DNA of 64,000 nt from Komagataeibacter saccharivorans (GCF_003207825.1 NZ_NKTY01000003.1:141956-205955), one strand, 5' to 3'. Counted from the stretch's first letter, positions 36,584 through 45,974 are shown. The notes: generated from the letters alone by a model not told the origin. Numbers and translations are program-made.

Positions 36584-37713
36584 GGCCTGCCCCCTGCCCG
36601 CGCGCCCAGCCGCAGTGCCATGGCGGTATAGGCGGCAATGAAACCATCGACTTCGGCCTGCGTGATCGACCATGGCAGGGAGACACGGATGGCGCAGCCC
36701 GCATCCTCTCCATAGCCCATGGCTTCAAGCACATGCGATCGCGCCACCTTGCCCGACGAGCATGCGGACCCGGCCGAGACACCATATCCCGCCATGTCCA
36801 GCGCGATGATCTGGGTCTGCGCACTGCATCCGGGCAGCAGCAGCGTGCCTGTATTGGCAAGGCGCGGCGCGCCTGCCCCGCATATCGTAGCCCCCGCGGC
36901 CACGGCAGCGGCATCAATCCGGTCACGCCATCTGCGGTGTCGGTCCGCCTGCGCCGCCATGCCCGCGCAGGCGATGCGGGCTGCGGCAGCCATGCCTGCA
37001 ATGGCGGGCAGGCCCGGCGTACCGCCGCGCCGCCCCTGTTCCTGTCCCCCGCCCGCCAGCAGCGGCTGGACGCTGCGGAAGCGGTCGCCCGCCAGCAGCA
37101 GCGCGCCCGCGCCTTTGGGACCGCCAAATTTATGGCCTGAAATCGCGATGCTGTCCGCGTCCAGACCGTCCAGCGTGAATGCGATCCGCCCCGCCGCCTG
37201 CACCGCATCGACATGCACAAGCGCGCCATGGGCGTGACACAGCGCGGCGATTTCACGCACCGGATTGATGACGCCCGTTTCATTATTGGCCAGCATGACA
37301 CAGACCAGCGCCGGATCATCCGCCGCCGCAAGCATCCGTTCCAGCGCAGTCATGTCCAGCACGCCGTCCGGGCGCACCGCAATGACACCGGCCACCCCCG
37401 CCGCGCGCACGGCGTCATGTTCCGTCGCCCCCGCCAGCACGCGCCGCCCGGCACCCAGCCCGGTAACCGCCAGCACGTTCGCCTCCGTCCCGCCCGATGT
37501 CAGGACGCAGTTTTCCGCCTGCACGCCAAACAGGGCGGCCAGCCCCTCGCGCGCGGTTTCAAGTTCCGCCCGCGCACCACGTCCCGCGCGATGCACGGAT
37601 GACGGATTTCCCGCCACCTGCGCCGCCTGCATCATGGCCGCCAGCGCCTCTGGCCGGATGGGCTCGGACGCATTCGCGTCAAGGTAGGTAAAGCTATCGC
37701 GTGGGGTACTCAT
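36580..37713 (-). CDS. Cysteine desulfurase family protein, copy 2
   Basis: A 377-residue class V aminotransferase-fold protein, first gene of the operon. PLP Lys in AISGHKFGGPKG, His in GATEHDAVR and the Cys loop VSAGSACSSGKVARSHV are intact, so it should be active. It is clearly diverged from copy 1 although adjacent, so the duplication is old and the two probably differ in partner or act as a pair. ATG 37713 (MSTPRDSFTYLDANA) is chosen over an in-frame TTG at 37740. Confidence 0.9.
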   Translation of the reverse strand: MSTPRDSFTYLDANASEPIRPEALAAMMQAAQVAGNPSSVHRAGRGARAELETAREGLAALFGVQAENCVLTSGGTEANVLAVTGLGAGRRVLAGATEHDAVRAAGVAGVIAVRPDGVLDMTALERMLAAADDPALVCVMLANNETGVINPVREIAALCHAHGALVHVDAVQAAGRIAFTLDGLDADSIAISGHKFGGPKGAGALLLAGDRFRSVQPLLAGGGQEQGRRGGTPGLPAIAGMAAAARIACAGMAAQADRHRRWRDRIDAAAVAAGATICGAGAPRLANTGTLLLPGCSAQTQIIALDMAGYGVSAGSACSSGKVARSHVLEAMGYGEDAGCAIRVSLPWSITQAEVDGFIAAYTAMALRLGARAGGRP

Positions 37714-38288
37714 GCTGTCCGGCCATATGGGTTGCGCCAAGTCCTTTTGCGACAGGAATTACGATTTATCTGGCATTTTGTGAATCCACACCGCTATAAG
37801 GCAGCGCAACATAATATTTATTGCAACGTGTTATGGGGGATGGCCGCATCTTTTCATACCGCTGCCTCAATGTCGCCCGCCCGGCTGCCGGGCATGGCAA
37901 GGAGAGCGAACCAGCACGATACACCCCGCCCGGACGGCGCATAAAAGCCATTCTGCGGGCCGGGACACCAACAAACCCTGCACCATATCTGCCCCCCGCG
38001 CAGGGCACGCCTGCCGAAGATGCACTTTCATACAGTAGGTGGAATGCCCATTATCGGGTGGGTTGGTATACTTCCGGGCTGACAGTTCCAGACCGGGCAG
38101 TTTCTGTTTCCACCCAGTCAGAGCCGGATGAATACCGGGTACCATCCCGCCCCCGGCGCGGGAATGACGGGTAACAGCGTATTCTCTGCCTGCCGACCTG
38201 ACGGGGCATCGCCGGTCAGCAGGCTGTAACAGTAACCTTCCCGATGCAATGCCTGAAATGCGTCGGGAAACGAAAATGCGGGATACCT
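37714..38288. promoter_or_regulatory. 575-bp divergent intergenic region
   Basis: No gene is recognised between the desulfurase operon and the hydrolase gene. The left part (37740-37840) is strikingly AT-rich and should hold the desulfurase promoter. On the plus strand an extended -10, TGGTATACT, ends at 38072. A bulged 10-bp hairpin lies at 38188-38224 (GCCTGC-C-GACC paired with GGTC-A-GCAGGC), between that element and the hydrolase gene, and could act in a leader. I looked for an Isc/Rrf2-type palindrome and did not find a convincing one. Confidence 0.35.
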
Positions 38289-38954
38289 ATGCCTGAGGTC
38301 ATGTTTGCCGGCCCTGATGGCCGTCTGGAAGGTCGATACCACCATTCAAGCGCGCCCAACGCGCCGCTTGCGCTGGTGCTGCATCCCCATCCGCTGCACG
38401 GCGGGACCATGAATAACCGCATCACCTACGCGATGTACCGCACGTTCGAGAAGATGGGCTTCTCCGTCATGCGCTACAACTCACGCGGGGTTGGCCGTTC
38501 ACAGGGCCGCTATGATGGTGGCATCGGCGAGATTTCGGACGCCGCAGCAGCCCTTGACTGGATGCAGATGGTCAACCCGAACGCCAGCGGCCTGTGGATC
38601 GCGGGGTATTCGTTCGGGGCGTTCGTCGGCATGCAGCTTCTCATGCGCCGCCCGGAAATCACGGGCTGGATCAGCGTGGCGCCACCTGCCAACCATTATG
38701 ATTTCGGCTTCCTTGCCCCGTGTCCCTGTGGCGGGCTCATGATCGCGGGGGAAAACGACGAACTCGTACCCGAACCCGCCGTGCGCAAGCTGGTGGACAA
38801 GCTGAACACCCAGAAGGGCGTGACCGTGGATTACCGCATTTTCAAGGGTGCGGACCATGTTTTCGCCAACCATGCCGATCAGGTGGCCGACGCGGTGGAA
38901 GACCATGTCAGCACCGTCATGAACCGCAAGGCGCTGGCGCTGGCCGCCGACTGA
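38289..38954 (+). CDS. Alpha/beta hydrolase
   Basis: A 221-residue serine hydrolase of the small family with start LHPHPLHGGTMNN (oxyanion region), YNSRGVGRSQG, the nucleophile elbow AGYSFGAFVG (Ser), GENDELVPE with the acid Asp, and GADHVF with the His. Substrate unknown. ATG 38289 follows GGGA and gives the normal MPEVMFAGPDGRLEG start. In several alphaproteobacteria such a hydrolase neighbours cysteine desulfurase/Suf genes, as here. Confidence 0.88.
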   Translation: MPEVMFAGPDGRLEGRYHHSSAPNAPLALVLHPHPLHGGTMNNRITYAMYRTFEKMGFSVMRYNSRGVGRSQGRYDGGIGEISDAAAALDWMQMVNPNASGLWIAGYSFGAFVGMQLLMRRPEITGWISVAPPANHYDFGFLAPCPCGGLMIAGENDELVPEPAVRKLVDKLNTQKGVTVDYRIFKGADHVFANHADQVADAVEDHVSTVMNRKALALAAD

Positions 38955-39065
38955 TTCACCCACCCGGTGGGGCGGGCTGTTCCATGAAGTGCGGCGAACA
39001 TGCTAGAGGCTGGTCCGCGCCGGGGCGGCCCGGCCAGCGATGCACATCTCAGCGCGGAACAGATC

Positions 39066-40310
39066 ATGCCCAAGAGTGAATTCCTCCGGGAAGCCGAAGC
39101 ACGCGGCTTCATATTCCAGTGCACCGACATGGAGGCGCTGGACGCCGCCATGCAGGCCGGTCCGGTAGCGGGCTATATCGGTTTCGACCCCACGGCGGAC
39201 AGCCTGCATGTGGGCAGCCTTATCCAGATCATGATGCTGCGCCTGCTGCACCGCCATGGCCACCGCCCGGTGGCGCTGGCCGGTGGCGGCACGGCGCGGA
39301 TTGGCGATCCCTCCTTCCGGGAAGAAGCGCGCAAGCTCATGACGGCGGAAACCATCGCCACCAACCTGCGTGGGGTGGAAGGCTGCCTGCGCCAGTTCCT
39401 GCCGCTTGGCACCGGTCCGAACGAACCGCTGCTGACCAATAATGCCGACTGGCTGGACCGGCTGTCCTACATCGACCTGCTGCGCGATGTGGGCATCCAT
39501 TTTTCCGTCAACCGCATGCTGTCCTTCGACTCGGTCCGTTCGCGTCTTGACCGCGAACAGGGCCTGACCTTTCTGGAATTCAATTATTCCATTCTCCAGT
39601 CCTACGATTTCAAGGAACTGAACAGCCGTCATGGTGTGACGCTGCAGATGGGCGGATCGGACCAGTGGGGCAACATTGTGTCGGGCATCGATCTTGTCCG
39701 CAGGATGAATGGGGCACAGGTTTTCGGCCTGACAACGCCACTGCTGACCACAAGTTCCGGGGCCAAGATGGGCAAGACGGCGCAGGGTGCCGTCTGGCTT
39801 TCGGCCCACCGCCTGCCGGTATTCGATTACTGGCAGTTCTGGCGCAATGTGGAGGATGCGGATGTTGGCCGCTTCCTCAGGCTGTTCACCGACCTGCCGA
39901 TCGACGAATGTGACCGCCTTGCCGCCCTTGGCGGGGCCGAAATCAATGAGGCGAAGAAGATCCTAGCCACCGAAGCCACGGCCCTGTGCCATGGCCGCGC
40001 CGCCGCCGAGGAAGCCGCCGAAGCCGCCCGCCGCACGTTTGAGGAAGGCAGCACGACCGCTGCCCTGCCCACGGTTACCATACCGTCCGCCCTGCTGACC
40101 GAAGGACTACCCGCCTTCCGCCTGTTCGTGGAAGCCGGTTTCGCCGCCAGCAACGGGGAAGCCCGCCGCCTGATCCGTGGTGGCGGCGCGCGCGTGAATG
40201 ATGTGGTGGTGACGGATGAGGCGCAGGCCGTATCCGCTGCTGACCTGCATGATGGCGCCATCAAGCTCTCCTCAGGGCGCAAGCGGCACATTCTGGTCCG
40301 CCCGGCCTGA
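39066..40310 (+). CDS. tyrS: Tyrosyl-tRNA synthetase
   Basis: A 414-residue class I synthetase. The HIGH-type site is HVGS (48-51) after FDPTADSL, the Tyr-binding region has [11 protein letters not shown], and the KMSKS loop is KMGKT (234-238). A C-terminal S4 RNA-binding domain (about 345-414, [25 protein letters not shown]) is present. ATG 39066 has GGAA eight bases upstream; the frame opens at 39000. Confidence 0.95.
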   Translation: MPKSEFLREAEARGFIFQCTDMEALDAAMQAGPVAGYIGFDPTADSLHVGSLIQIMMLRLLHRHGHRPVALAGGGTARIGDPSFREEARKLMTAETIATNLRGVEGCLRQFLPLGTGPNEPLLTNNADWLDRLSYIDLLRDVGIHFSVNRMLSFDSVRSRLDREQGLTFLEFNYSILQSYDFKELNSRHGVTLQMGGSDQWGNIVSGIDLVRRMNGAQVFGLTTPLLTTSSGAKMGKTAQGAVWLSAHRLPVFDYWQFWRNVEDADVGRFLRLFTDLPIDECDRLAALGGAEINEAKKILATEATALCHGRAAAEEAAEAARRTFEEGSTTAALPTVTIPSALLTEGLPAFRLFVEAGFAASNGEARRLIRGGGARVNDVVVTDEAQAVSAADLHDGAIKLSSGRKRHILVRPA

Positions 40311-40322
40311 GGTAATACGGCC

Positions 40323-40829
40323 ATGCCCCGCAGGCGCACAGGCAGGGATGCGGCAGCAACGCGGCAGGCCGACCTGTTCGCGCCTGCGCCGCCAGATCCG
40401 GTGGCACCGGAACAGGCCGCCCCGCCACGGGACCTGCCCGCCATACCGCCCGCCCTATGGGAACGGCTGGCCTATTCGCGCTTTCGCGCCCGGTTCCATC
40501 TGGGCGCAAGGGAACGCGCCTATCTGGACAGACATGGCCTGTCGGAAGTCATGACGCATGCTGCCCGGTTCCTTGCGACCCGTCTGGCCCCCGCCCATCC
40601 CGACAAGGATGGCAGGCAGACGCCCTGGCGCGGGCATCCGGTCTTCATCGCCCAGCATGCGACCGGCACATGCTGCCGGGGATGTGTCGCCAAATGGCAC
40701 GCCATGCCGGCGGGCCAGCCGCTTGATGACGGGCAGCAGGCCTATCTGCTGGCCGTCATACAGGAATGGCTGCGCCGGGATGCTGCGGCACAGGATGCGG
40801 CAGACACACCCATATCCGATCGTCGCTGA
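40323..40829 (+). CDS. DUF4186 family protein
   Basis: A 168-residue protein of unknown function. The conserved core runs from about residue 44: LWERLAYSRFRARFHL, then HAARFLATRLAPA, QTPWRGHPVFIAQHATGTCCRGC and a C-terminal QAYLLAVIQEWL. The CCRGC plus His residues could bind metal; that is my inference. The first 40 residues are a variable Pro/Ala leader. It follows tyrS by 12 bp and is probably co-transcribed; its last 74 bp overlap the Rieske gene on the other strand. Confidence 0.82.
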   Translation: MPRRRTGRDAAATRQADLFAPAPPDPVAPEQAAPPRDLPAIPPALWERLAYSRFRARFHLGARERAYLDRHGLSEVMTHAARFLATRLAPAHPDKDGRQTPWRGHPVFIAQHATGTCCRGCVAKWHAMPAGQPLDDGQQAYLLAVIQEWLRRDAAAQDAADTPISDRR

Positions 40830-41121
40830 TCCAGCATTCATAAGATTGCGCCACGGGAGCCGCCACATCAGTACCCGGCGCATGGGCGGTGCCATCGGGC
40901 GCAAAGCCCCACATATGGGCCGGGCAGACAATGCGCCCATCCAGCACATAACCGGCGGACAGGCGGGCATTGCCATGCGGGCAGCGGTCATCCAGCACGG
41001 CGGGACGTTCACCCGCCATCCATACCACCAGCGCCCGCCCGGCACACAGCACGCGTTGCGGGGCCATGCGCGCATCCCCCACAGTACACAGCATGCGGGA
41101 ACCCGGTAACGCCCGTTTCAT
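40756..41121 (-). CDS. Rieske [2Fe-2S] protein
   Basis: A 121-residue soluble Rieske ferredoxin. Cluster ligands are Cys47 and His49 (CPHGN) and Cys66 and His69 (CPAHMWGF), with the usual GxxxxxxxIVCPxH context. No transmembrane anchor or signal peptide. It resembles ferredoxin components of ring-hydroxylating or nitrite-reductase-like systems, but no oxygenase is near. Its 3' end overlaps DUF4186 by 74 bp in a convergent arrangement. Confidence 0.88.
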   Translation of the reverse strand: MKRALPGSRMLCTVGDARMAPQRVLCAGRALVVWMAGERPAVLDDRCPHGNARLSAGYVLDGRIVCPAHMWGFAPDGTAHAPGTDVAAPVAQSYECWISDDRIWVCLPHPVPQHPGAAIPV

Positions 41122-41234
41122 TAATGCCTTACTCCCGCCCGGTTTGCGGATACCATCTTACGCGCGGTGGGCGTGTCGTCTATCCTGACAGCATTCCGCA
41201 GGCATCGCCCGCCATTTACAGGATTTGATGACGC

Positions 41235-42482
41235 ATGGCTTTCTCCCCCCGGCATGAACAGCTTCTGGACCGCCTGGCCGAGGTCGCCGTCCGTACTGGC
41301 GTGAACATCGCGCACGGGCAGCAGCTTCTCATCACCGCCCCGCTTGACGCCGTGCCGCTGGTGCGCCGGATTACCGAACATGCCTACCGGGCGGGTGCAT
41401 CGCTGGTGACACCATTCTATGCGGATGATGAGGCAACGCTCGCCCGTTTCCATTACGCCGCCGATGATACGCTGGATACCGCAGCCGACTGGCTGCACGA
41501 AGGCATGGCCAATGCCTATCGCAAGGGTGCGGCGCGCATGGCGATCACGGGCGGCAATCCCGTCCTTCTGGCCAATCAGGACCCCGAACGGGTATCGCGC
41601 GTGTCACGCGCGGCATCGCGCGCCGGTCGCCCGGCCATGGAACTGATCACCCGCTTTGCCGTCAACTGGAACATCGTGGCCTTCGCCACCCCCGCATGGG
41701 CAGCGCAGGTCTTCCCCGACCTGCCGCAGGATGAAGCGGTCAGCCGCCTGTGGGATGCGATCTTTCAGGCATCGCGCGTAACGGTGGATGACCCGGTGGC
41801 CGAATGGAAAGCCCATAACGCCTACCTGAACCGGCGCACGACATGGCTGAACCAGCGGCGCTTCGCGGCCCTGCATTTCACCGGACCGGGCACGGACCTG
41901 ACCGTGGGGCTGGCGGATGGCCACGCCTGGGCAGGCGGCGCCGAACCCGCCGGGAACGGAATCGTGTGCAATCCCAACATCCCGACCGAGGAAGTGTTCA
42001 CCACCCCGCATGCCCGCAAGGTCAGCGGGACGGTATGCGCGACCAAGCCGCTGTTCCATCAGGGCACGCTGATTGACAATATCGCCGTCCGTTTTGAGGA
42101 AGGCCGCATTGTCGAAGCCCGTGCCAGCAGCGGTCAGGCCGTTCTGGAACGCATCCTTGATACCGATGAGGGCGCGCGCAGGCTGGGTGAAGTGGCGCTG
42201 GTGCCCGCATCGTCCCCCATTTCCCAAAGCGGCATCCTGTTCCGCAATACGCTGTTTGACGAGAACGCGGCCAGCCATATCGCGCTGGGCCAGTCCTATG
42301 CCAAGTGCATGGTCGATGCGGACAGCCTGACCGAAGCCCATCTGGCGCAGCAGGGCGCCAATACCAGTTTCATCCATATTGACTGGATGATCGGGTCCAG
42401 CAAAATCAATGTCGACGCCATCAACCACGATGGCAGCCGCGAACCCCTGATGAGACAGGGCGAATGGAGCAACCAGCCATGA
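41235..42482 (+). CDS. M29-family (AmpS/PepT-like) metallo-aminopeptidase
   Basis: A 415-residue M29 aminopeptidase that trims N-terminal residues from peptides using two metal ions. Family segments: GNIAHGQQLLITAP-like start region, a metal-site GIVCNPNIPTEEVFTTPH (with Glu ligands), FHIDWMIGSSKINVDAI near the C-terminus and VARN-like SQSGILFRNTLFDENAASHIALG. Length is standard. Its stop overlaps the start of the next gene (ATGA). A decayed copy of its last ~40 codons occurs at 62723-62842. Confidence 0.92.
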   Translation: MAFSPRHEQLLDRLAEVAVRTGVNIAHGQQLLITAPLDAVPLVRRITEHAYRAGASLVTPFYADDEATLARFHYAADDTLDTAADWLHEGMANAYRKGAARMAITGGNPVLLANQDPERVSRVSRAASRAGRPAMELITRFAVNWNIVAFATPAWAAQVFPDLPQDEAVSRLWDAIFQASRVTVDDPVAEWKAHNAYLNRRTTWLNQRRFAALHFTGPGTDLTVGLADGHAWAGGAEPAGNGIVCNPNIPTEEVFTTPHARKVSGTVCATKPLFHQGTLIDNIAVRFEEGRIVEARASSGQAVLERILDTDEGARRLGEVALVPASSPISQSGILFRNTLFDENAASHIALGQSYAKCMVDADSLTEAHLAQQGANTSFIHIDWMIGSSKINVDAINHDGSREPLMRQGEWSNQP

Positions 42483-43015
42483 CCTCTTCCTTCGTGCGCA
42501 AAGCGCTTCTGGCCACCGTGTGCGCCCTTGCCGTAGCCCACATGCCCGGCGGCATGCGCCCGGCAATGGCCCAGCAGCCCACACAGCAGCAGGAACTCAC
42601 CCCCGAACAGCAGGCCGCCATCCAGCGCGACGTGCAGACCGTGGCGCAGTATCGCCTGCCGGATGATTTTTTCGCGCGCATGCTGCCGGTCATCCAGCAG
42701 ATCAAGCTGGCCCATATCAATCCGCCGGAAACCCCCAGCATGACGCTGGAGGAAACCATCCAGCGTACCCAGTCCATGCCGCAGCTCCTGCCGATCCTGC
42801 AGCGCAACCGCATGTCCCCGCGTGAGTTCGTCATGAACATCACCACTTTCGGCATGACGCAGGCCGTGCTGCAGCATCCGCCGCAGGACAGCAAGGACAT
42901 GCCGCCGCTCAACCCGCATAACATCACCCTGATCAAGACCCACCAGCCCGAAGTGCAGGCCCTGCTTCAGGCCATGGGCGGCGGTCAGGGCGGCCAGCAG
43001 GCCCCGGCGCGCTAG
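42479..43015 (+). CDS. Small secreted protein of unknown function, copy A
   Basis: Unrecognised 178-residue protein with a signal peptide (1-31, cleavage after AMA). The mature part is helical and Gln-rich, with the segment DVQTVAQYRLPDDFFARMLPVIQQI (shown in part) and a C-terminal Gly/Gln tail. No cysteine in the mature part and no catalytic motif. It is translationally coupled to the M29 aminopeptidase (ATGA overlap), yet its export signal makes a shared cytoplasmic role odd. A paralogue lies at 62839-63381. Confidence 0.75.
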   Translation: MTSSFVRKALLATVCALAVAHMPGGMRPAMAQQPTQQQELTPEQQAAIQRDVQTVAQYRLPDDFFARMLPVIQQIKLAHINPPETPSMTLEETIQRTQSMPQLLPILQRNRMSPREFVMNITTFGMTQAVLQHPPQDSKDMPPLNPHNITLIKTHQPEVQALLQAMGGGQGGQQAPAR

Positions 43016-43016
43016 A

Positions 43017-43088
43017 TAAAAGTTTGGGTGCCGTCTTTCAAAAAAGGCGGCATCTGCCGAAGCTTTTTGCAAAAAGCTTCACCAAAGC
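43017..43088. repeat. Dispersed double-hairpin repeat, copy 1
   Basis: Just after the small secreted-protein stop. It holds two hairpins: GGTGCCG…CGGCATC closing over a CTTT/AAAAAAG inner part (43026-43054), and a perfect 22-bp palindrome GAAGCTTTTT–GC–AAAAAGCTTC (43059-43080; the two middle bases are its centre), flanked by AAAGTTTGGGTG and ACCAAAGCC. The same layout recurs inverted at 63787-63868. It may serve as terminator for the upstream operon as well as being a REP-like element. Confidence 0.8.
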
Positions 43089-43114
43089 CTTCTTTATGGG
43101 GCGAAGGCTGCGGT

Positions 43115-44230
43115 TCAGGCCGCGCCCAGCAGGACCAGCGTACGGGCCATGACAGCCGCTTCGGTATAACGGGTCAGGGCGCGCGCCCTGCCCGCCTGCC
43201 CCATGCGCTGGCGTATTGCCCCGTCTTCCACCATCTGGCGCAGCGCCGTGGCCAGAAGCGGCACATTGGCCGGGGGCACGAGCGTGCCGGTTTCACCGGG
43301 GATCACCAGTTCACGCGGGCCGGAAATATCGCTGGCCACCACCGGCAGGCCACATAGCATTGCCTCGATCACGCTCATCGGCAGACCTTCAAAATGGCTG
43401 GGCAGCACAAAAATATCAGCCGCCGCCATGATGGTCGCCACGTCATCACGATACCCCAGACAGACAAGCCGCGTACCCAGCCTTGACCGGGCCTGCGCCA
43501 GAAGGGGTGTCATATCCGGCCCCCTGTCGCTGGGCAGGCGTTCCCCCACAATCCACAGTACCGCGTTATCCGGCAGATCCGTCATGGCCGCCAGCAGTTC
43601 CGGGTATCCTTTCCCCCGCACCAGCCTTGAAACGGCGAGGATGACAACCTGCCCTTCCCTTACACCAAACTGGTGACGCAGCATGGCACGGCGGTCGGGA
43701 TCAGGGCGGAACAGGGCCGGATCGCGCCCGTTGCCCGTGGCGGTTGCAGCGGGGTGGATACCAAGCCGCCGGGCCTGCCGGGCATCCGCTTCCGATACGG
43801 TCATGTAGATGTCGCTCACCCGTCCGGCGAGCCATTCCAGCGCCAGCGCCAGCGCCCTGCGCGGCCATGGGCCGGGCTGGTTGAACAGGAAACCATGACC
43901 GGTATAGGCCACGCGCGGCACACCGCACCACCATGCGGCAAAACGCGCCAGCAGGCCGCTGATGGGCATGTGGGCATGCACCATGTCGGGTTTTTCAGCC
44001 CGGATCAGCCGCACCAGCGCCAGCCATGCCCGCCATTGCGCCACAGGCGAGAAAGTGCGGGACATGGGCACGGGCACCACCCGCAGCCCCTGTGCCCGCA
44101 CGCTGTTTACAAGCGGCCCGTCGGCGCACACGCCAGCCACGTCATGCCCTTCGCGCCGCAGCGCCACCATCAGGGGAAAGAGAAACTGCCGCAGGGAGAA
44201 GTCAACATTCGTGACTTCAAGGATCTTCAT
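43115..44230 (-). CDS. GT4-type glycosyltransferase
   Basis: A 371-residue GT-B enzyme similar to EPS/capsule pathway members. N-domain MKILEVTNVDFSLRQFLFPL and HAHMPISGLLARF, then a C-domain with AVSRLVRGKGYPELL and SHFEGLPMSVIEAMLCGLPVVAS (full EX7E). The arrangement DFSL…LFPL…G resembles UDP-sugar:undecaprenyl-linked transferases of the WecA-linked type, but the acceptor is unknown. Its start overlaps the heparinase-like gene by 4 bp, tying it to that operon. Confidence 0.85.
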   Translation of the reverse strand: MKILEVTNVDFSLRQFLFPLMVALRREGHDVAGVCADGPLVNSVRAQGLRVVPVPMSRTFSPVAQWRAWLALVRLIRAEKPDMVHAHMPISGLLARFAAWWCGVPRVAYTGHGFLFNQPGPWPRRALALALEWLAGRVSDIYMTVSEADARQARRLGIHPAATATGNGRDPALFRPDPDRRAMLRHQFGVREGQVVILAVSRLVRGKGYPELLAAMTDLPDNAVLWIVGERLPSDRGPDMTPLLAQARSRLGTRLVCLGYRDDVATIMAAADIFVLPSHFEGLPMSVIEAMLCGLPVVASDISGPRELVIPGETGTLVPPANVPLLATALRQMVEDGAIRQRMGQAGRARALTRYTEAAVMARTLVLLGAA

Positions 44231-45933
44231 GCCAGCAGCAGGATTTTTTCACGCTGGAGCGCCCAGCGCACCACCTGCCGCACCATGCCCGGCCTGCTGG
44301 CATCGGGCATATCCATATCATCATCCTGTGCCGGGGGCGCGGTATCGGCTTCTGCTTCGGCCTCCGCTTCCTCCCGCGCCTTCCTGGCGGCGGGATCGAC
44401 CCGCACCACCAGTTGCAGGGAAGCGCGCGGGTTCTGCCCGCCGCAATACACGCTTTCCTCAATCCCGACCGTGCCGCCCGCCGCACGGAAGCGCCAGTGC
44501 TGCTCCCCCGCGCCCAGCAGGATGGAACCGTCACGCGCATCCACGGCGGTTACGGACGGATGCAGGTGCAGCCGCAGCACGAAGGCAACTTCACGCTCGC
44601 CTTCCACCGTTTCTTCCCCGCGCAGGACCTCACCATCCGCACCGAGATAGAGCCTGCGATAATACGTGGCCCCGGCGGAAGCATGATAGCCATCATGCGA
44701 CAGGTCCAGCCAGTGCGCGCCTTCCGCCACCACATGTTCCACGCCGACATGCGGGGGCCTGCGCGCCACCGTGCCATCGGGTGCGAATTCGGAAGATGAC
44801 ATGTCCTCCACCACCACAACGGAATGGGCTGCCGTCTGCCGCAGGGCGTCCTTCCACGCGGGCAGCACGCCGCCCCCGCAATTGACGATCAGGCGCTGGC
44901 GCGCGCACGAAAACTCGAACGACAGCGTTCCGGCATGGGCATTGTGGTCGTAACCCGGCGGGGCAGGAATCCCGGCATCGACCAGCAGCAGCGAACGGGC
45001 CGCCTGCATGCGCACGAAACCGCCATCGGGCATGGTGTGGGCCACGACCCGCGTCCGCGTGGCCTGTGACAGCACCATTTCAATCAGTGCATTTGTGCGT
45101 TCATGGCTGCCATTGAACAGGGCAAGCCCGCCGTCCCCATGGCGCATGGCGCGCAGCACCGGGCTCATCCGGTCCAGCGCAAGGGCCACGGAATGCGGCA
45201 GCGCATGGCGCGCGGCCTGCATCATGGCCCGCATTTCCGCCAGTTCCCGCAGCGCGCGCAACTGCACTTCCGGACTACGTTCGATATGCCAGCCATCGGG
45301 CAGGATCTGGCTTTCCACCTCCGCATCGATATAGCGGCGGTAGCGGGTCAGGAAGCCGGTATATTCAGGCATGGCCACGGCAACCGCCAGCAATCCCTTA
45401 AGGGCGGTCAGGGACTGCCAGCCATGCCGTTCGGGCGGCATGATGGCTGCGATGGTGCGCCCTTCCACCAGCAGGCGGGCCATCAGCCGCTGACGGAAGG
45501 AATCACTGGCGGAAGCGGCAAAGAAATCATAATGCCCCAGCCACGCCGCCACCCGCGCGCCAATCACGCCACATTCCAGCGCAACAGGATCCTGGGAGGG
45601 ATGATGCAGCCAGTCATCCACCAGCGCGCGCGCCTTCAGCCGCGCGGCATCCGTGCCCACCGCGCGCAGGTCGCGCAGCCAGCGGAACCCCAGCAGCCCC
45701 TCACGGAAAGCAGGTTCGAACTGTGGTGAATCCCACAGCCCCGGCCCGATGGGATGGGTATAGCCCGCCCATGTCAGGCTGCCGCGCGTAAGCTGTGCGC
45801 CCGCCACCGGATCGCCCGGCCACAGGTCGCGCATGCTGTGAACAGGGGCCGCAGGCAGGTTCCTGCCGCCACCGAACAGGGGCAGCCGCGCAAGCGACAG
45901 GCGCGCGCCACGCGTCATACGCTTCAACGTCAT
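44227..45933 (-). CDS. Heparinase II/III family protein
   Basis: A 568-residue protein with an N-terminal alpha-toroid (about 40-290; ALECGVIGARVAAWLGHYDFF, PERHGWQSLTALKGLLA) and a C-terminal beta-sandwich (about 310-515; GFVRMQAARSLLLVDAG, HNAHAGTLSFEFSCARQRLIVNCGG), the Heparinase_II_III arrangement. The tail (515-560) is acidic. No signal peptide is visible, which is usual for the alphaproteobacterial group that sits beside rsmB and purH; its substrate there is unknown. Here rpe and rsmB are upstream, but purH is replaced by a glycosyltransferase. Confidence 0.85.
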   Translation of the reverse strand: MTLKRMTRGARLSLARLPLFGGGRNLPAAPVHSMRDLWPGDPVAGAQLTRGSLTWAGYTHPIGPGLWDSPQFEPAFREGLLGFRWLRDLRAVGTDAARLKARALVDDWLHHPSQDPVALECGVIGARVAAWLGHYDFFAASASDSFRQRLMARLLVEGRTIAAIMPPERHGWQSLTALKGLLAVAVAMPEYTGFLTRYRRYIDAEVESQILPDGWHIERSPEVQLRALRELAEMRAMMQAARHALPHSVALALDRMSPVLRAMRHGDGGLALFNGSHERTNALIEMVLSQATRTRVVAHTMPDGGFVRMQAARSLLLVDAGIPAPPGYDHNAHAGTLSFEFSCARQRLIVNCGGGVLPAWKDALRQTAAHSVVVVEDMSSSEFAPDGTVARRPPHVGVEHVVAEGAHWLDLSHDGYHASAGATYYRRLYLGADGEVLRGEETVEGEREVAFVLRLHLHPSVTAVDARDGSILLGAGEQHWRFRAAGGTVGIEESVYCGGQNPRASLQLVVRVDPAARKAREEAEAEAEADTAPPAQDDDMDMPDASRPGMVRQVVRWALQREKILLLA

Positions 45934-45974
45934 CGCCTACCTACCCCCGCGGAGCATCGTCGCGTGGCATGTCC

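Noticed and set aside
37821..38174. A 117-codon frame in the gap before the alpha/beta hydrolase
   Set aside because: No ribosome site, unlikely composition and no recognisable motif; it overlaps probable promoter and leader elements.
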